Origin: Candidatus Altimarinota bacterium
GTDB taxonomy: Bacteria; Patescibacteriota; Gracilibacteria; BD1-5; UBA2023
Length of the DNA stretch: 64,000 bases
Assembly: GCA_028685185.1 (NCBI GenBank)
Contig: JAQUEK010000001.1
Coordinates: 252,248-316,247 of the forward strand
Direction: 5' to 3'
The notes under the pieces are model-generated. The model was given only the letters and a program-made list of their open reading frames with translations. It had not been told where the DNA came from and made no database searches. Position numbers and translations under genes: made by a program. Shown piece after piece: positions 21,139 through 31,212 of the stretch; within the stretch, counting starts at the first letter, position 1, and every line of letters starts with the position of its first letter.

Positions 21139-21990
21139 ATGATAATAGAGGTTATACCGTTTGACATATCGATTGATGATAACTGATTAAGCTATTTCGT
21201 GAAAGATGAGCTGAGAAGCCAGATAAGCATCTGATCAATTGTTGAAATACCGTTCAGAAATATAATATTATCATGAGTTGTATCGAAATTGGATATCACT
21301 AGTGAAGAATGAGATATGAAATCGATCGTTTCTGTGATATGCAGCACGCCAATAATATCTGAATATCAGATAGATGTGATCTATACGCTGTCTGAAAAAT
21401 ATTTCATACATGTACACAAGGTTCTTGCGGTTTTTCTTCCTAAATTCATCTATTCCAGCTTAGAGAAGAAATCATTTGTTGACCTAAGTAGAACGGTCTC
21501 AAATAAAAGACCTATCTCCGATAGTGAAAAAATTCTATATTACTGCAGCAAGACAGATGTTTTCAAAAAAATATCAGAGCTTACAGATGAGAAAAAATGA
21601 ACTGTAATAGTATTTCCTGATGATTTCATGCTAGATGAATTTCTGGAAAAGAATAATGCCATAAAATCAAAATCGATAATATATAAGAATGGTTTCAGCT
21701 ACAGCAAGAAGTATAAAATATTTATCGAAGCCTATAATAAGACAAAAAATATTATAATTTGAACTAGGAAAATTCTTGCATATAATCTCGAAGCATATGA
21801 GAAAATAGTGTATGTTGAAGATATATTTGTGAAATATCTCTATAGCTACACCCACAAATACAAGAATCTGGACATACTTGAAAATATCGGAGATAAAGGG
21901 AATTTCGAGATAAACATATTATGAAAGATACCTTCGCTGGAACTTATGTATAAAGCTTGAAAAAACGAATACAAACTTGTAAATACTTAG
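21139..21990 (+). CDS. Shortened PriA-like primosomal protein without helicase motor
   Basis: The first 55 residues match the 3'-DNA-end-binding domain of PriA (IEVIPFDISIDDNGLSYFV; IGSIVEIPFRNIILSGVV). Later, VIVFPDDFMLDEF and IIIGTRKILAYNLEAYEKI align with the PriA segments LVPEIsLT and VVIGTRSALF-P. The Walker A and DEEH boxes are absent or altered, and the protein stops at 283 residues instead of about 730, so the helicase C-lobe and zinc-binding regions are missing. It starts as the first gene of a plus-strand run ending with the PBP; its stop is one base before the PBP start. Relation to PriA is inferred from motifs only. Confidence 0.65.
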
Positions 21991-21991
21991 A

Positions 21992-24316
21992 ATGAACAAT
22001 AAAATAGAAAAAATACTTAAAAAGGATTTGCCGTACCATCTTAATATCCTGCTGAAGAAAATAGAGCATTTCGACAGACAGAAGGTGGTTTTTTATTCGT
22101 TCGCATTCTTTTCTTTCATTATAATATCAACTGCCTTCAAATATAGCGTCACAGATTATGAATACTATAAGAACCTGGCCGATAGGCAGCAGACAACAAT
22201 AATAAAGAATCCGGTATCCCGCTGAACAATATATTCCAACAATGACCCTGTATGAGTCCTTTCGACAAGCACTGATCTTTCAGACCTTGCAATAGACCCG
22301 CAAGAGATCTGATCAAAGGAAAAACTGATAACATTTCTGACTGACACGGCTTATGATGAACTTTGCCAAACAGAACAAAGTGAAAATTGCTTATGAAATC
22401 TATTGAACTTCGTAAAGAAAACTGAGCTAGAGGATTTTTCATATGATGCTACATACATAAAAAATAAGATACGTGATGAAGTTAAATCAAGGGTTGAGAA
22501 AAAATATGTCGATTCGGTTTCAATAAAATCAAACCTTACTCAGGATGAAATGAACAAACTGACCGATCTATGATTCGACTGACTTTTTTTCGTGATAAAC
22601 AATCTTTATGCGGACCCTACAAAAATAATGGACGAGGATAAATTCTCGAAAGAGGTTTCAAAGATCACATGAATCGATGAACAGACAATAAAGAATATCA
22701 TCAAAAAAAGACAGGTCAGATATACGAGAATCCTTTCGAAATTAAGCCTAAGTGTAAAAGATAAGATAGATACAAGGATAGCAAATGAAAAAAATGCCAT
22801 TTCAAAATGATTGTTAAGCGATGAGAATTCAATCTATAAATACATAATCCTTGAACCGCGTCCAACAAGATTCTACCCTGAGAAAAATCTGGCCAGTCAG
22901 ATAATATGATTTGTGAACAATACTTGAGAATGAAGATATTGAATAGAATGATATTTCAATGAAGAACTAAAATGAAAGGATTGACTGAAAATAAGCAAAA
23001 AGGATATTTCAGGAAGAGCCATAGGTCTTGACGAGATGTCTGAGCAGAAAATTATAAACTGAGCTGATATAAAGCTTACAATCGATAGGAACATACAAAA
23101 AGAGGTATCCAAGATATTATGAGAATGAATAAAGGAATTTCGTGCGAACAGATGAAGCGTTGTGATTATGGACCCTAAGACTTGAGCCATAATATCAATG
23201 GTGAATTATCCTGATTTTGACCCAAATGACTTCTGAAGCGTTTTCGAACTTGAAAAGGTAAGCTATTGAAAATATCCGAATCCTTGATTTGATCTTCTAT
23301 GAATGCCGATTTTCGTTGAGGATTCAATAAATTGAACTGATTTCGTATTCAACAACAAGAAAATAAAACTAAGGACAGCAACTGAAAATGAATCTTTCAA
23401 TTCTGCGATCCCTAAATACAAATACAAGAATAATTTCTGACCATGAGTCTATGCGAATGATGCAGTATGATCGTTATATGAGCCATGATCAGTTTTCAAA
23501 GCAATTACGACAGCTATCTGAATCGACACATGAGATATAAAACCTTCGGATCTTTATACTGACAGATGATTCGTAGAAATAGATAATTTCAAGATAAGCA
23601 ATGTCTGAAAGGAATGTATATGAACACATACTTATTCTCATGCGCTTGACTGGAGTTGTAATGTATGAATGATCGATATAGTGAAAAAGATATGATCAGC
23701 ATTGTTCTATAAATATGTTCTCGATTTCGGTTACGGGCAAAAAACCAATATAACTCTGGAATGAGAGGTTTTCGGTAAGATACAGCCTTATGAAAAATGG
23801 TCCAAAGCCAAACTTTTCACTCAATCATTCTGACAATGAATAACTTCAACGGTGCTACAGATGGCGACAGCATATTCTGTTCTAGCAAACGGATGAGTAT
23901 ATATGCAGCCATATATAGTAGATTCAATAACATTGCCGAATTGACAGATCATAAACAATGCTCCGACTCCAATAAGAAGAGTCATAAAGGAAGAGACTTC
24001 AAAACAGATAATAGCGATGCTTACGGAATGAGCCAATATATGATTCGCGAAGAAATGATGAGTAGAATGATATGATATGGCAGGTAAGACTTGAACTTCA
24101 CAGATAGCATCGAAATGAAAATATGAGGTTTGAACAGCCTGACATACTATAACTTCCTATGGATGATTCTGACCTTCATCAAATCCTAAATTCGTAATGA
24201 TAGTAAAGATAGATAGGCCAAGGTCTGCAGTATATGCAGAAACAACGTCATCAGCGTTATATTCAAGGATCGCCAAATATCTGCTGAATTATTATTCAAT
24301 CCCTAAAGGTAATTAA
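21992..24316 (+). CDS. Class B penicillin-binding protein (PBP2/FtsI type transpeptidase)
   Basis: Septal or elongation D,D-transpeptidase crosslinking peptidoglycan outside the membrane. It is 774 residues: short cytosolic start, one membrane span near 30-50 (VVFYSFAFFSFIIIS), the dimerisation/pedestal region with LEPRPTRFYPEKNLASQIIG, and the catalytic domain. The active-site motifs are SVFK near residue 500, SCN near 555 and KTGTS near 698. UGA codes the G of KTG and the GG of NGGVY. It is coupled to the PriA-like gene upstream and 2 bp before the CDF gene. FtsI and PBP2 cannot be told apart here. Confidence 0.93.
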
Positions 24317-24318
24317 TC

Positions 24319-25227
24319 ATGAGTCCAGAAAAAAAAGCCGTGATCACAGCGAGCCTGACAGCAATTTTTTTGATAATATTGAAGACTTTCGCATGACTTA
24401 TCACATGAAGCATGGCGATTTTAACTTCTGCGATAGATTCCACGCTTGACTTCTTCGTATCATTGATGAATCTTTTTGCCATAAGGAAATCCGAGCAGCC
24501 TCATGATGAAGATCATAATTACTGACACTGAAAGATAGAGTGATTCTGAGCCATATTCGAATGACTTATAATATTCATATCCTGATTATCTGTAATATAT
24601 TTTTCCGTTGAGAAGATATTGAAGAATGAGATCCTTAAGAAAACAGATGAATCCATATATGTCATGGTAATAGCCGTGGTCGTAACATTCTTTCTTGTCA
24701 GGTATCTTTCAAAGATTGCAAAAGATACATGAAGTCTTGTCATAAAGTCAGATGCCCTCCATTATAAGACTGACCTTTATACCAACTTCTGAATCATATT
24801 GTCGCTTATCATGATAAAGCTGTTCAACCTTCCCATGATAGACCCTGTAATATCCATTCTAATCGCATTTTACATAATGTATTGAAGTATAGGTGTAATA
24901 AAGGAATGATACAATATGCTTATGGATAAGAGTATTGAAAAGGAATATGTTGATTTTGTGAAGAAAATAGTCCTTGATCATCCTGAAATCGATAGTTTCC
25001 ATTTCCTTAAGACTAGAAAATCAGGAAAAAATAACTTTGTCGAATTTCATATAGTATTCAAGGATATAAACATATCACTTAAAGATGCTCATGATATAAG
25101 CGATGGAATAGAAACCGACATCATCTGTGAGATACCGAATTCAACAGTAACGATACATTTGGATTATTTCGATGACAGCAACAGTAAAATAAATCCAAAA
25201 AATAAAAAAGATGTCTTATGTGATTAA
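24319..25227 (+). CDS. Cation diffusion facilitator (CDF) metal transporter
   Basis: Proton-coupled efflux pump for divalent metals such as Zn, Fe or Mn. It is 302 residues with about six membrane spans and a cytosolic C-terminal ferredoxin-like domain. The metal site of TM2 is seen as SAIDSTLDFFVS, the loop HDEDHNYGHGKIE is the family signature, and the second site in TM5 is SDALHYKTDL. The C-terminal domain has FHFLKTRKSGKNNFVEFHI. UGA codes the G of the GHGK signature. Its stop lies inside the terminator hairpin. The metal cannot be told from sequence. Confidence 0.94.
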
Positions 25228-25238
25228 GACATCTTTTT
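25204..25238. terminator. Bidirectional terminator after the CDF gene
   Basis: AAAAAGATGTCTTA and TAAGACATCTTTTT arms; the CDF stop codon is inside it. It also closes the convergent nrd operon. Confidence 0.88.
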
Positions 25239-25254
25239 AGATTCATTATCAATA

Positions 25255-25956
25255 TTACATCCTGACATCGCATTTATCGACAAATTTTTCAGCTGCTCTT
25301 TTCATATTCAGGAGTTCGGATGCTATGAAACTTTCAGCTATGAAATCCTCATTAAGTTTGATTTCAGGCCTATAGTTCTGGAGGAAATATCTTTTTGCTC
25401 ATGATATCAGCTTTGCCATTTCCTCTATGTCTGTTTCCGTATGGACTCATTTTGCTACAGTTGACCTGAATTCATAATCAATCCTTCATTCAAGTAATAA
25501 GCTTATAGTCTCTAAAATATCTTTTTTGTTGAAATCCACATTTATGATTTCATTGTATTTCTCTATTGGATTCTTTATATCCATAGCAACATAATCTATG
25601 ATTCAATCATCGATCATCTTTCTAATCAATTTCGGATCTCGTCAATTGGTATCAATCTTCACAAGAAATCAAAGATCTTTGATTTTCTTGGAGAAATCAT
25701 AAAGATCTCCTTGTAATGTTGGTTCTCAACCGGATATGACAACTCAATCCAAAAGTCCTTCCCTTGATTTCAGGAAGTTGAAAAATGCCTCTTCGGTGAT
25801 CAGATCATTTGCGACAACCTTAGTGTGTTCTGGAAGAACAAACTGAAAATTATGGCAATAGTGGCATCTGAAATTACATCCGAGGGTGAAGATAATAGTG
25901 GCAACTTTTCCAGGATAATCCAATAAAGTTGTCTTTTGTATTCAAGATATCTGCAT
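25255..25956 (-). CDS. nrdG: Radical SAM activase of anaerobic ribonucleotide reductase (NrdG type)
   Basis: Iron-sulfur radical SAM enzyme that makes the glycyl radical on NrdD. It is 233 residues. The start SGIQKTTLLDYPGKVATIIF is the family's typical opening; the cluster motif CNFRCHYC (CX3CX2C) lies near residue 30, followed by the SAM-binding VISGGEPTLQ near 77. The two G of SGGE are UGA-coded. It is the last gene of the nrd cluster, 8 bp after a 93-residue hypothetical gene. Context with nrdD makes the substrate assignment good. Confidence 0.9.
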
Positions 25957-25966
25957 TATTTTTGTA

Positions 25967-26248
25967 TTAATTTATAGTTGCGATTCAAGGGATTTTTACA
26001 ATCTGATCCTTTGTGATTCCTATAACCCTTCTGCATAGTATTCTTCCTTGCTCTCAGACTAAAGTGGAGTTGCCTAAAACCAAAAGCAATCTCTCATTTG
26101 AAGATTTGAGGGTAACCGGAACTCCAAATCAATTATTGAAAGCACAGGAAATAGTCTCTTCTACACCGAATCGTCAATCAACCTCAACTTCACCGATTCA
26201 GTCCACTGTGATTTCTCGTGGATTATTTCATATTCAAGCTCCAACCAT
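25967..26248 (-). CDS. Gly-rich hypothetical protein upstream of nrdG
   Basis: A 93-residue frame read with seven or more UGA as Gly. It has alternating polar/hydrophobic beta-like segments (GEVEVDGRFGVEETISC; ERLLLVLGNSTLVGEQGRI) and ends TKDQIVKIPGIATIN. I recognise no family. It sits between the terminator after the zinc-motif gene and nrdG, 8 bp from nrdG, on the same strand. The opposite strand also has an 83-codon frame, but its Ser/Thr/Pro-rich product looks like an artefact. Confidence 0.55.
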
Positions 26249-26276
26249 TTTTCAAAAAAATTAAAAAATAAGATTT

Positions 26277-26307
26277 GAAAAAGCCAGACGTTGAAACGTC
26301 TGGCTTT
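26277..26307 (-). terminator. Terminator after the split nrdD genes
   Basis: AAAGCCAGACG and CGTCTGGCTTT arms around TTGAAA; the T-run is on the minus strand, so it follows the nrdD gene group and partly separates it from nrdG. Confidence 0.82.
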
Positions 26308-26310
26308 GGA

Positions 26311-26451
26311 TTATCCATGAATAACTCAAGGTAAGCAAGATATGCAAACATGTTTCTGTTCTCAATCTTTCTCTATCTGTACCAATACCTTATCAAACGA
26401 AGTATTTTCACAGATAAGGCATTTGTTTACTAATTCTCTATCTATTAACAT
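26311..26451 (-). CDS. Small double-CxxC protein of the nrd operon
   Basis: A 46-residue protein with two zinc-type knuckles, NKCLICENT and HVCISCLPG, joined by a short charged linker. It overlaps the end of the glycyl-radical gene by 7 bp and ends next to the terminator. It resembles a minimal zinc ribbon; its role is unknown. UGA codes Gly twice (KDGEQ; LPGV). Confidence 0.6.
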
Positions 26452-26612
26452 GCTGAAGCGAATTCTTCGATAAACTTAGAATTGCAGGTTTTTCATTCTA
26501 TGAAATAAGTACGAGAATAGTATTCTGATTTTTTTCCGATATTGAATTGGCTAACTGGTCTGTGGTAACCCATAACACGAGTATAAATCTCACATTTTTG
26601 TCTCTTTGGCAT
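26445..26612 (-). CDS. nrdD: Stand-alone glycyl-radical segment of anaerobic ribonucleotide reductase
   Basis: The 55 residues MPKRQKCEIYTRVMGYHRPV, then SQFNIGKKSEYYSR, match the extreme C-terminus of class III RNR: the glycyl-radical loop R-V-x-G-Y followed by P-V-x-x-[FW]-N-x-GK. The radical Gly is the G of RVMGY. The main NrdD protein ends before this segment. The gene has its own ATG, lies 30 bp after the nrdD stop in another reading frame, and the gap has further stops in the nrdD frame. It should therefore be made as a separate polypeptide, to be charged by NrdG and docked into NrdD, much as the GrcA/YfiD protein serves pyruvate formate-lyase. The function is inferred from the motif. 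Confidence 0.78.
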
Positions 26613-26641
26613 AATTATAAAGGTTAATGTAAATAAAAAAA

Positions 26642-28846
26642 TTAATTGTTCTGTAGACGTAAAGCGTCTAGTTTTTCCGGATTATCGGTATACATTTCAC
26701 GAAGATTGATATCAAACCTATCTCATTTATATCCAAGCTCTTCGTCACACTTAGGACAATAATCATATTCTCATGCTATATATCAATGTTTCGGACATAT
26801 TGAGAATGTCGGAGAAATTGTGATATAAGGCAATTGATAATTTTCTATGACTTTCTTTACCAGATTCTTACATGCTTTCGCATTTGAGATTCTTTCACCC
26901 ATATACAAGTGGAGAACAGTTCAACCTGTATATTTGCATTGTAGGTCATTCTGATACTCCAGAGCCTCAAAAACATCATCTGTGAATCAAACTGGAAGCT
27001 GTGAAGAGTTTGTATAATACGGAGCTTCCGGAGTTCATGCTTGGATTATATCAGGCATCTGCTTCTTATCTTCTTTTGCGAATCTGTAAGTTGTTCATTC
27101 TGCTGGTGTAGCTTCCAGATTATACAGGTTTCCTGATTCTTCCTGATATGCTTTCAATTTTTCTCTCATATATTCCATGATTTCAATAGAGAATTCCAAT
27201 CATGCTTTTGTTGATACATCATCTTTTCAATCAGTGAAATTCAAGATAGCCTCATTCATTCAATTAAGTCAGATTGTTGAGAAATGATTTCTGAATGATT
27301 TAAGATATCTGTTTGTATAAGGATAAAATCCTCTTTCCAACCATTTTGAGATTTCTTCCCTTTTAAGCTCAAGTGAAATTTTTGCAAGATCCATAAGATG
27401 TCCGACTTGCTTTTTGAATCACTCCATATCTCATTTTGAATGATATCAGATTCTTGCCATGTTTATAGTGACAACTCCGATCGATCATGTCATTTCTGCA
27501 GAACCGAAAAGTCAGTTTCATCTTTTCAATAATTCTTTAAGATCAAGCTGTAATCTGCAGCACATTGATCTGACAGCTCATGGAGTATATGCATCTGCGT
27601 TTGTTACCTTATCAACCTTTCAATCAGCTCTTTTGACTTTCTTGAATTGAGATCAAACGAAATTCTGGAAATATGGAAGTCCGTATTTCGCTGTCATTTC
27701 GAAAAGCAAATCTGTATTAGGATGATCCCAATCGAAATCTTCAGTTATATTATATGTTGGTATCGGGAAAGTGAAAACCCTTCATTTCCAATCTCAAGCT
27801 ATATAAACCTCTATCAGAACCTTATTGATAAGATCCATCTGTTTTCTCAGCTCTCAGTATGTCTTCTTGTAAGGGGCTTTATCATATCATCCAAGATACA
27901 ATGCTTTATCCCTAAGATCATCTGGACAAACCCAATCAAGCGTTATATTCGTGAAAGGGGTTTGAGTTCACCATCTAGAAGGAACATTTAGTCCGAATAC
28001 GAAGTTCTGAAGATTCTGCAATACATATTTATATGTCTTATCGTCTATATATTTCTGTTTCTGTTCAGCTGAATCGAATTTCATTTCATATTTTTCAACA
28101 TCATTCTCCAATTCCTCTTCGAATTTATGCACGAACGGAGCTAGGTAAGTATCAAATGATGAGAAAGCCTGTGCTCATGCCCATTCATTCTGAAGTGTTC
28201 AGAAGAAGTTGATCATTTGGTTTACTGCTGCCTGAAGATTTTTAGGTGGTGATGATTCTATTCTGTTCGGAGCACCGTTGAATCATTCTTCAAGAAGTTG
28301 CCTAAGACTCCAACCTGCACAATATCAGCAGAACATATCAAGGTCATGTATATGGTAATCTCAATTCCTGTGTGCATTTCATACATCGGCCGGATATACA
28401 TGGGATAGCCAATAATTTGCTGTTACCTTTCATGAAACATTAAGTATAAGTCATCCTAGGGAATATCCTGAATTAGCGTTTGCATTAACTCTCCAATCGG
28501 TCTGATCAAGATATTCATCCATTGTCTTTCCTACTTCAACTACGACATTCCTATCAGCTCTTGCTTCAGATCTCTTTTGCCTGTAAATTATGTAATTCTT
28601 TGCTACAGTATCGTGTCAATGCTTGATAAGTATCTCTTCGACCTTATCCTGCATAAGTTCTATGTCAGGGATATTTTTCCCGCTGACAGTTTCTGCTCTT
28701 TCGATTATCTCATCTACCAACATTGAAACTTCAGAGAAATCAGATCATCCAGAAGCTTCTATTGCTTTCTTTAAAGCGTTTTCGATTTTTGACCTATCGA
28801 ACGTTACTATCGAACCATTTCTTTTCTTAACCTTGTAAATTGCCAT
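26642..28846 (-). CDS. nrdD: Anaerobic (class III) ribonucleoside-triphosphate reductase, large part without radical domain
   Basis: Oxygen-sensitive enzyme reducing NTPs to dNTPs. It is 734 residues. An ATP-cone-like start (YKVKKRNGSIVTFDRSKIEN) is followed by the catalytic barrel with NANSGYSLGGL, HIHDLDMFCGYCAGWS, RWGTQTPFTNITLD, SMCCRLQLD and TMGSIGVV-like MTGSIGVVTIN. The C-terminal zinc site is present as ICPKHGYIAGEYDYCPKCDE. The sequence then continues only about 30 residues to LRLQNN and stops; the RVxGY loop is on the next gene. Tandem NrdR-like boxes lie upstream. It starts at ATG 28846. Confidence 0.93.
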
Positions 28847-28886
28847 AAATCAGGGATTTTGTTAACAAATAAACATTTTTGTATAT

Positions 28887-28929
28887 CTATATATGGACAT
28901 AATCATTTATGTCGTACCACTATATATAG
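28887..28929 (-). promoter_or_regulatory. Tandem NrdR-like operator boxes upstream of nrdD
   Basis: CTATATATGG (28887-28896) and the perfect CTATATATAG (28920-28929) match the core CwATATATwG of NrdR boxes, 33 bp apart, close to three helix turns as is usual for NrdR pairs. They lie 40-83 bp before the nrdD start. NrdR is the ATP/dATP-sensing repressor of RNR genes. The nrdR gene itself is not in this window. Confidence 0.65.
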
Positions 28930-29032
28930 TGTTTTTTATGAGGATTGCAAATCATTTTTCAAAAAACTTTTTTTTGAATTCCTGCCTTATTCTACGACCG
29001 GAAATCCTATATTAAAATGACCGAATTATATT

Positions 29033-29060
29033 TTGACAATAGGTAAAAAACCAATATAAA
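29033..29060 (+). promoter_or_regulatory. Sigma70-type promoter before the methyltransferase gene
   Basis: TTGACA at 29033 and TATAAA at 29055 are 16 bases apart. The -10 box touches the first ATG at 29060, so transcription would begin inside the frame and the true start may be a later ATG (29093 or 29108). Confidence 0.6.
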
Positions 29061-29830
29061 TGGATGAATTAACAATAAATATTAAAAGAGGCATGGAAAA
29101 TATTCCAATGTATAATACAGTTGCAAATGCGGAATCTAAAGTGACTAATCTCTTAATAAGATCAAAGATTTTTCAAAGATATTATATTCCTTTGTTAAAA
29201 TCTTTAAATGTTTTTCAATATAAAGAATCATGTATTGAACTCTGATGCTGACAATGACATAAACTTGAAGTCCTAAAAAATTCATTCTCTAATATAGATT
29301 TTTCCTGATTGGAAAAATCTCCTTTAATGTTATCAAAAGCAAGAGAAAGATTACCAAATACTAGACTTTTAGAATGAGATATAACTGATATGAAGAATAT
29401 TCCAAATGAATCAAAAGATATTGTATGCCTATTTCAAGTTCTTCATCATCTTTCTGAAGAAAACAGAAATAAATCATATAATGAGGTTATGCGCATATTA
29501 AGCCCTAATTGAAAAGTTGTTGTAATTGGTAGCTTTCGGCCTGAAGAATGAAAAATCAATCAAGTATTATGGGATTATGCATACAGGTTTTATGCAGTAT
29601 TATCGATGCATCCATCTGAATCTCTTATAATAAAAACAAGTCATGCGGCAATGAGCATCATTTCGCCATATTATTATAATGCGGAAAAATTCTGATATTA
29701 TCCTTTATCACACAGCACGGTTTTTTGAAAAGAATATCCATGATTAAAATTGTTAAACACAATAACTCCAAAGGTATTATGAGATACTATTCCATGCATA
29801 TCTGATATACTGATATTCCAGAAGATATAA
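29060..29830 (+). CDS. Class I SAM-dependent methyltransferase
   Basis: Up to 256 residues. Motif I is degraded to LGCGQCH at about 62-68 but is followed by FSGLEKSPLMLSKARERLPN (motif II Glu) and GDITDMKNIP, then CLFQVLHHLSEENR (motif IV region) and LSPNGKVVVIGSF (motif V/VI). This is the general small-molecule/lipid-type methyltransferase layout; the substrate is unknown. It is divergent from the nrd operon. Because the promoter overlaps ATG 29060, the first 11 or 16 codons may not be translated. Confidence 0.8.
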
Positions 29831-29904
29831 TTTTTTATTTTCGTCTTGAAAAAACATATATTTTTTTTAAACTCAATTCATACCTTAAAAATAAATTGGA
29901 TCTT

Positions 29905-30819
29905 ATGGAAATCAAAACCCCTTACATATGGAAAAATTGAAAGCTGATAGCTTGGGATGATGCTGTTGATCATCATCTTTCACATTCGCTTCATTACGGT
30001 TGATGAGTTTTCGAATGAATAAGATTTTATGATACCGACAAATGACCTAAGATATTCAGATTGAAGGATCATATTGATAGGCTTTTTTATTCTGCAAGCG
30101 TCGTATGATTGGAAATTCCTTTCACAAAGGATTATATAATGAATGAAACCATAAAATTGCTTGAGAATAATCAGGAAAAAACCTGATATATAAGACATAT
30201 AGTATATAGCTGATATTGAAAGATGTGACTTAATCCATATGGTGCAAAAACCGAAACGGTAATCTCAGTCTGGAAATGGTGAAAATATTTGAGTGAAAAC
30301 CCTATAAGGGTAAAGATAGCTAAGATCAGAAGGGTTCATCCGTCTACAACAGACATGAACGCCAAGATAAGCTGAAATTATGCTAACAGCATACTTGTGA
30401 GCCAAGAGATAAAGAAGGCTGGTTTTGATGAATGATTACTTCTTGATACTGAATGATTCATAGCCGAATGACCTGGAGAGAATATATTTTTCGTGAAGTG
30501 AAATGAAGTTGTGACTCCTAGACTTGGGACAATCCTGCCTTGAATAACAAGAAATTCAATCATACATCTGTTTAAAGATGAATTTGGCATAAATGTAACC
30601 GAGAGAAAAATAAGCCCTGAGGAGCTTGGGGATTTCAATGAAGCTTTCTTCACATGAACAGCTGCTGAAGTCACTTTGATATGAAGCATCACAGATGAGA
30701 ACTGAAAAGAATTCTCATTCTGATCATGAGATGAAAACTCAATTTCACAAAAGATCAGAAAACTATTCCTTGAAGTCACATCATGAAAGGTCGATAAATA
30801 TAATGATTGGCTTTTCTAA
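29905..30819 (+). CDS. ilvE: Branched-chain amino acid aminotransferase
   Basis: PLP fold-type IV enzyme swapping amino groups between branched-chain amino acids and 2-oxoglutarate. It is 304 residues. Motifs: LHYGGGVFEGIRFY near residue 30, HIDRLFYSA, IRHIVYSGYG, then ISGNYANSILVSQEIKKAGF and LLLDTEGFIAEGPGENIFFV, the family's PLP region; the catalytic Lys is expected in AKISGNY near 155. UGA codes the GGG and EGPG glycines. No other branched-chain synthesis gene is near, so it may act in salvage or degradation. It is followed by a long-loop terminator. Confidence 0.93.
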
Positions 30820-30840
30820 TAAGAAATTTTTTACAATTAA

Positions 30841-30905
30841 AAAAAATCTGTACATTTTGAGGCTATTGCTAATTTTCAAACAGGCCTATGTACAGATTTT
30901 TTATG
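30841..30905 (+). terminator. Long-loop terminator after ilvE
   Basis: AAATCTGTACAT and ATGTACAGATTT arms enclose about 36 bases, with AGGC/GCCT inside that can extend the stem; a T-run follows. The loop is larger than usual for an intrinsic terminator. Confidence 0.6.
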
Positions 30906-31212
30906 GGATTCCAACAAACAAGCTACAATTGTTGGGAAGTTCTACTACATTTTGGCATTTTTTGAGAGAATTGCCAGCTCTTTCCATGAGTCTGTAATCA
31001 AAGACGTTACAGAGCCATAATTTTTATTTTTTTGTTTCACGTTTTTATTTTTGTTTTGACGTGTGATGTTTTGTACGGCTAGTAGCTTAACCTTATTAAG
31101 TAGTAGATGAATATATTAAAACATATAAACAATTTTATGTCAAATATTTGAAATACTTTTTTAGATAAAGTTTTATTCTGCCATATATAACCAATTATAA
31201 GAGATACTGATA
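30906..31212. other. Intergenic region between ilvE and the cyclase gene
   Basis: About 300 bp without an annotated gene. From 30851 to 31019 the plus strand has an open frame with no ATG start and no UGA (segments IANFQTGLCTDFLWDSNKQ and FERIASSFHESVIKD), and base composition less AT-rich than the flank. It may be a decayed gene or element. The rest (31020-31212) is AT-rich with no feature I can name. Confidence 0.35.

Noticed and set aside
22149..24036. Apparent frameshifts and short frames in the PBP region
   Set aside because: All breaks are TGA codons; read as Gly the PBP is one intact gene.
26013..26264. Plus-strand 83-codon frame
   Set aside because: Its Ser/Thr/Pro-rich product looks artificial; the minus strand gives a better protein ending 10 bp before nrdG.
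30841..31020. tmRNA, RNase P RNA or SRP RNA in the ilvE-cyclase gap
   Set aside because: No tRNA-like ends, tag frame or conserved core motifs of these RNAs were found.
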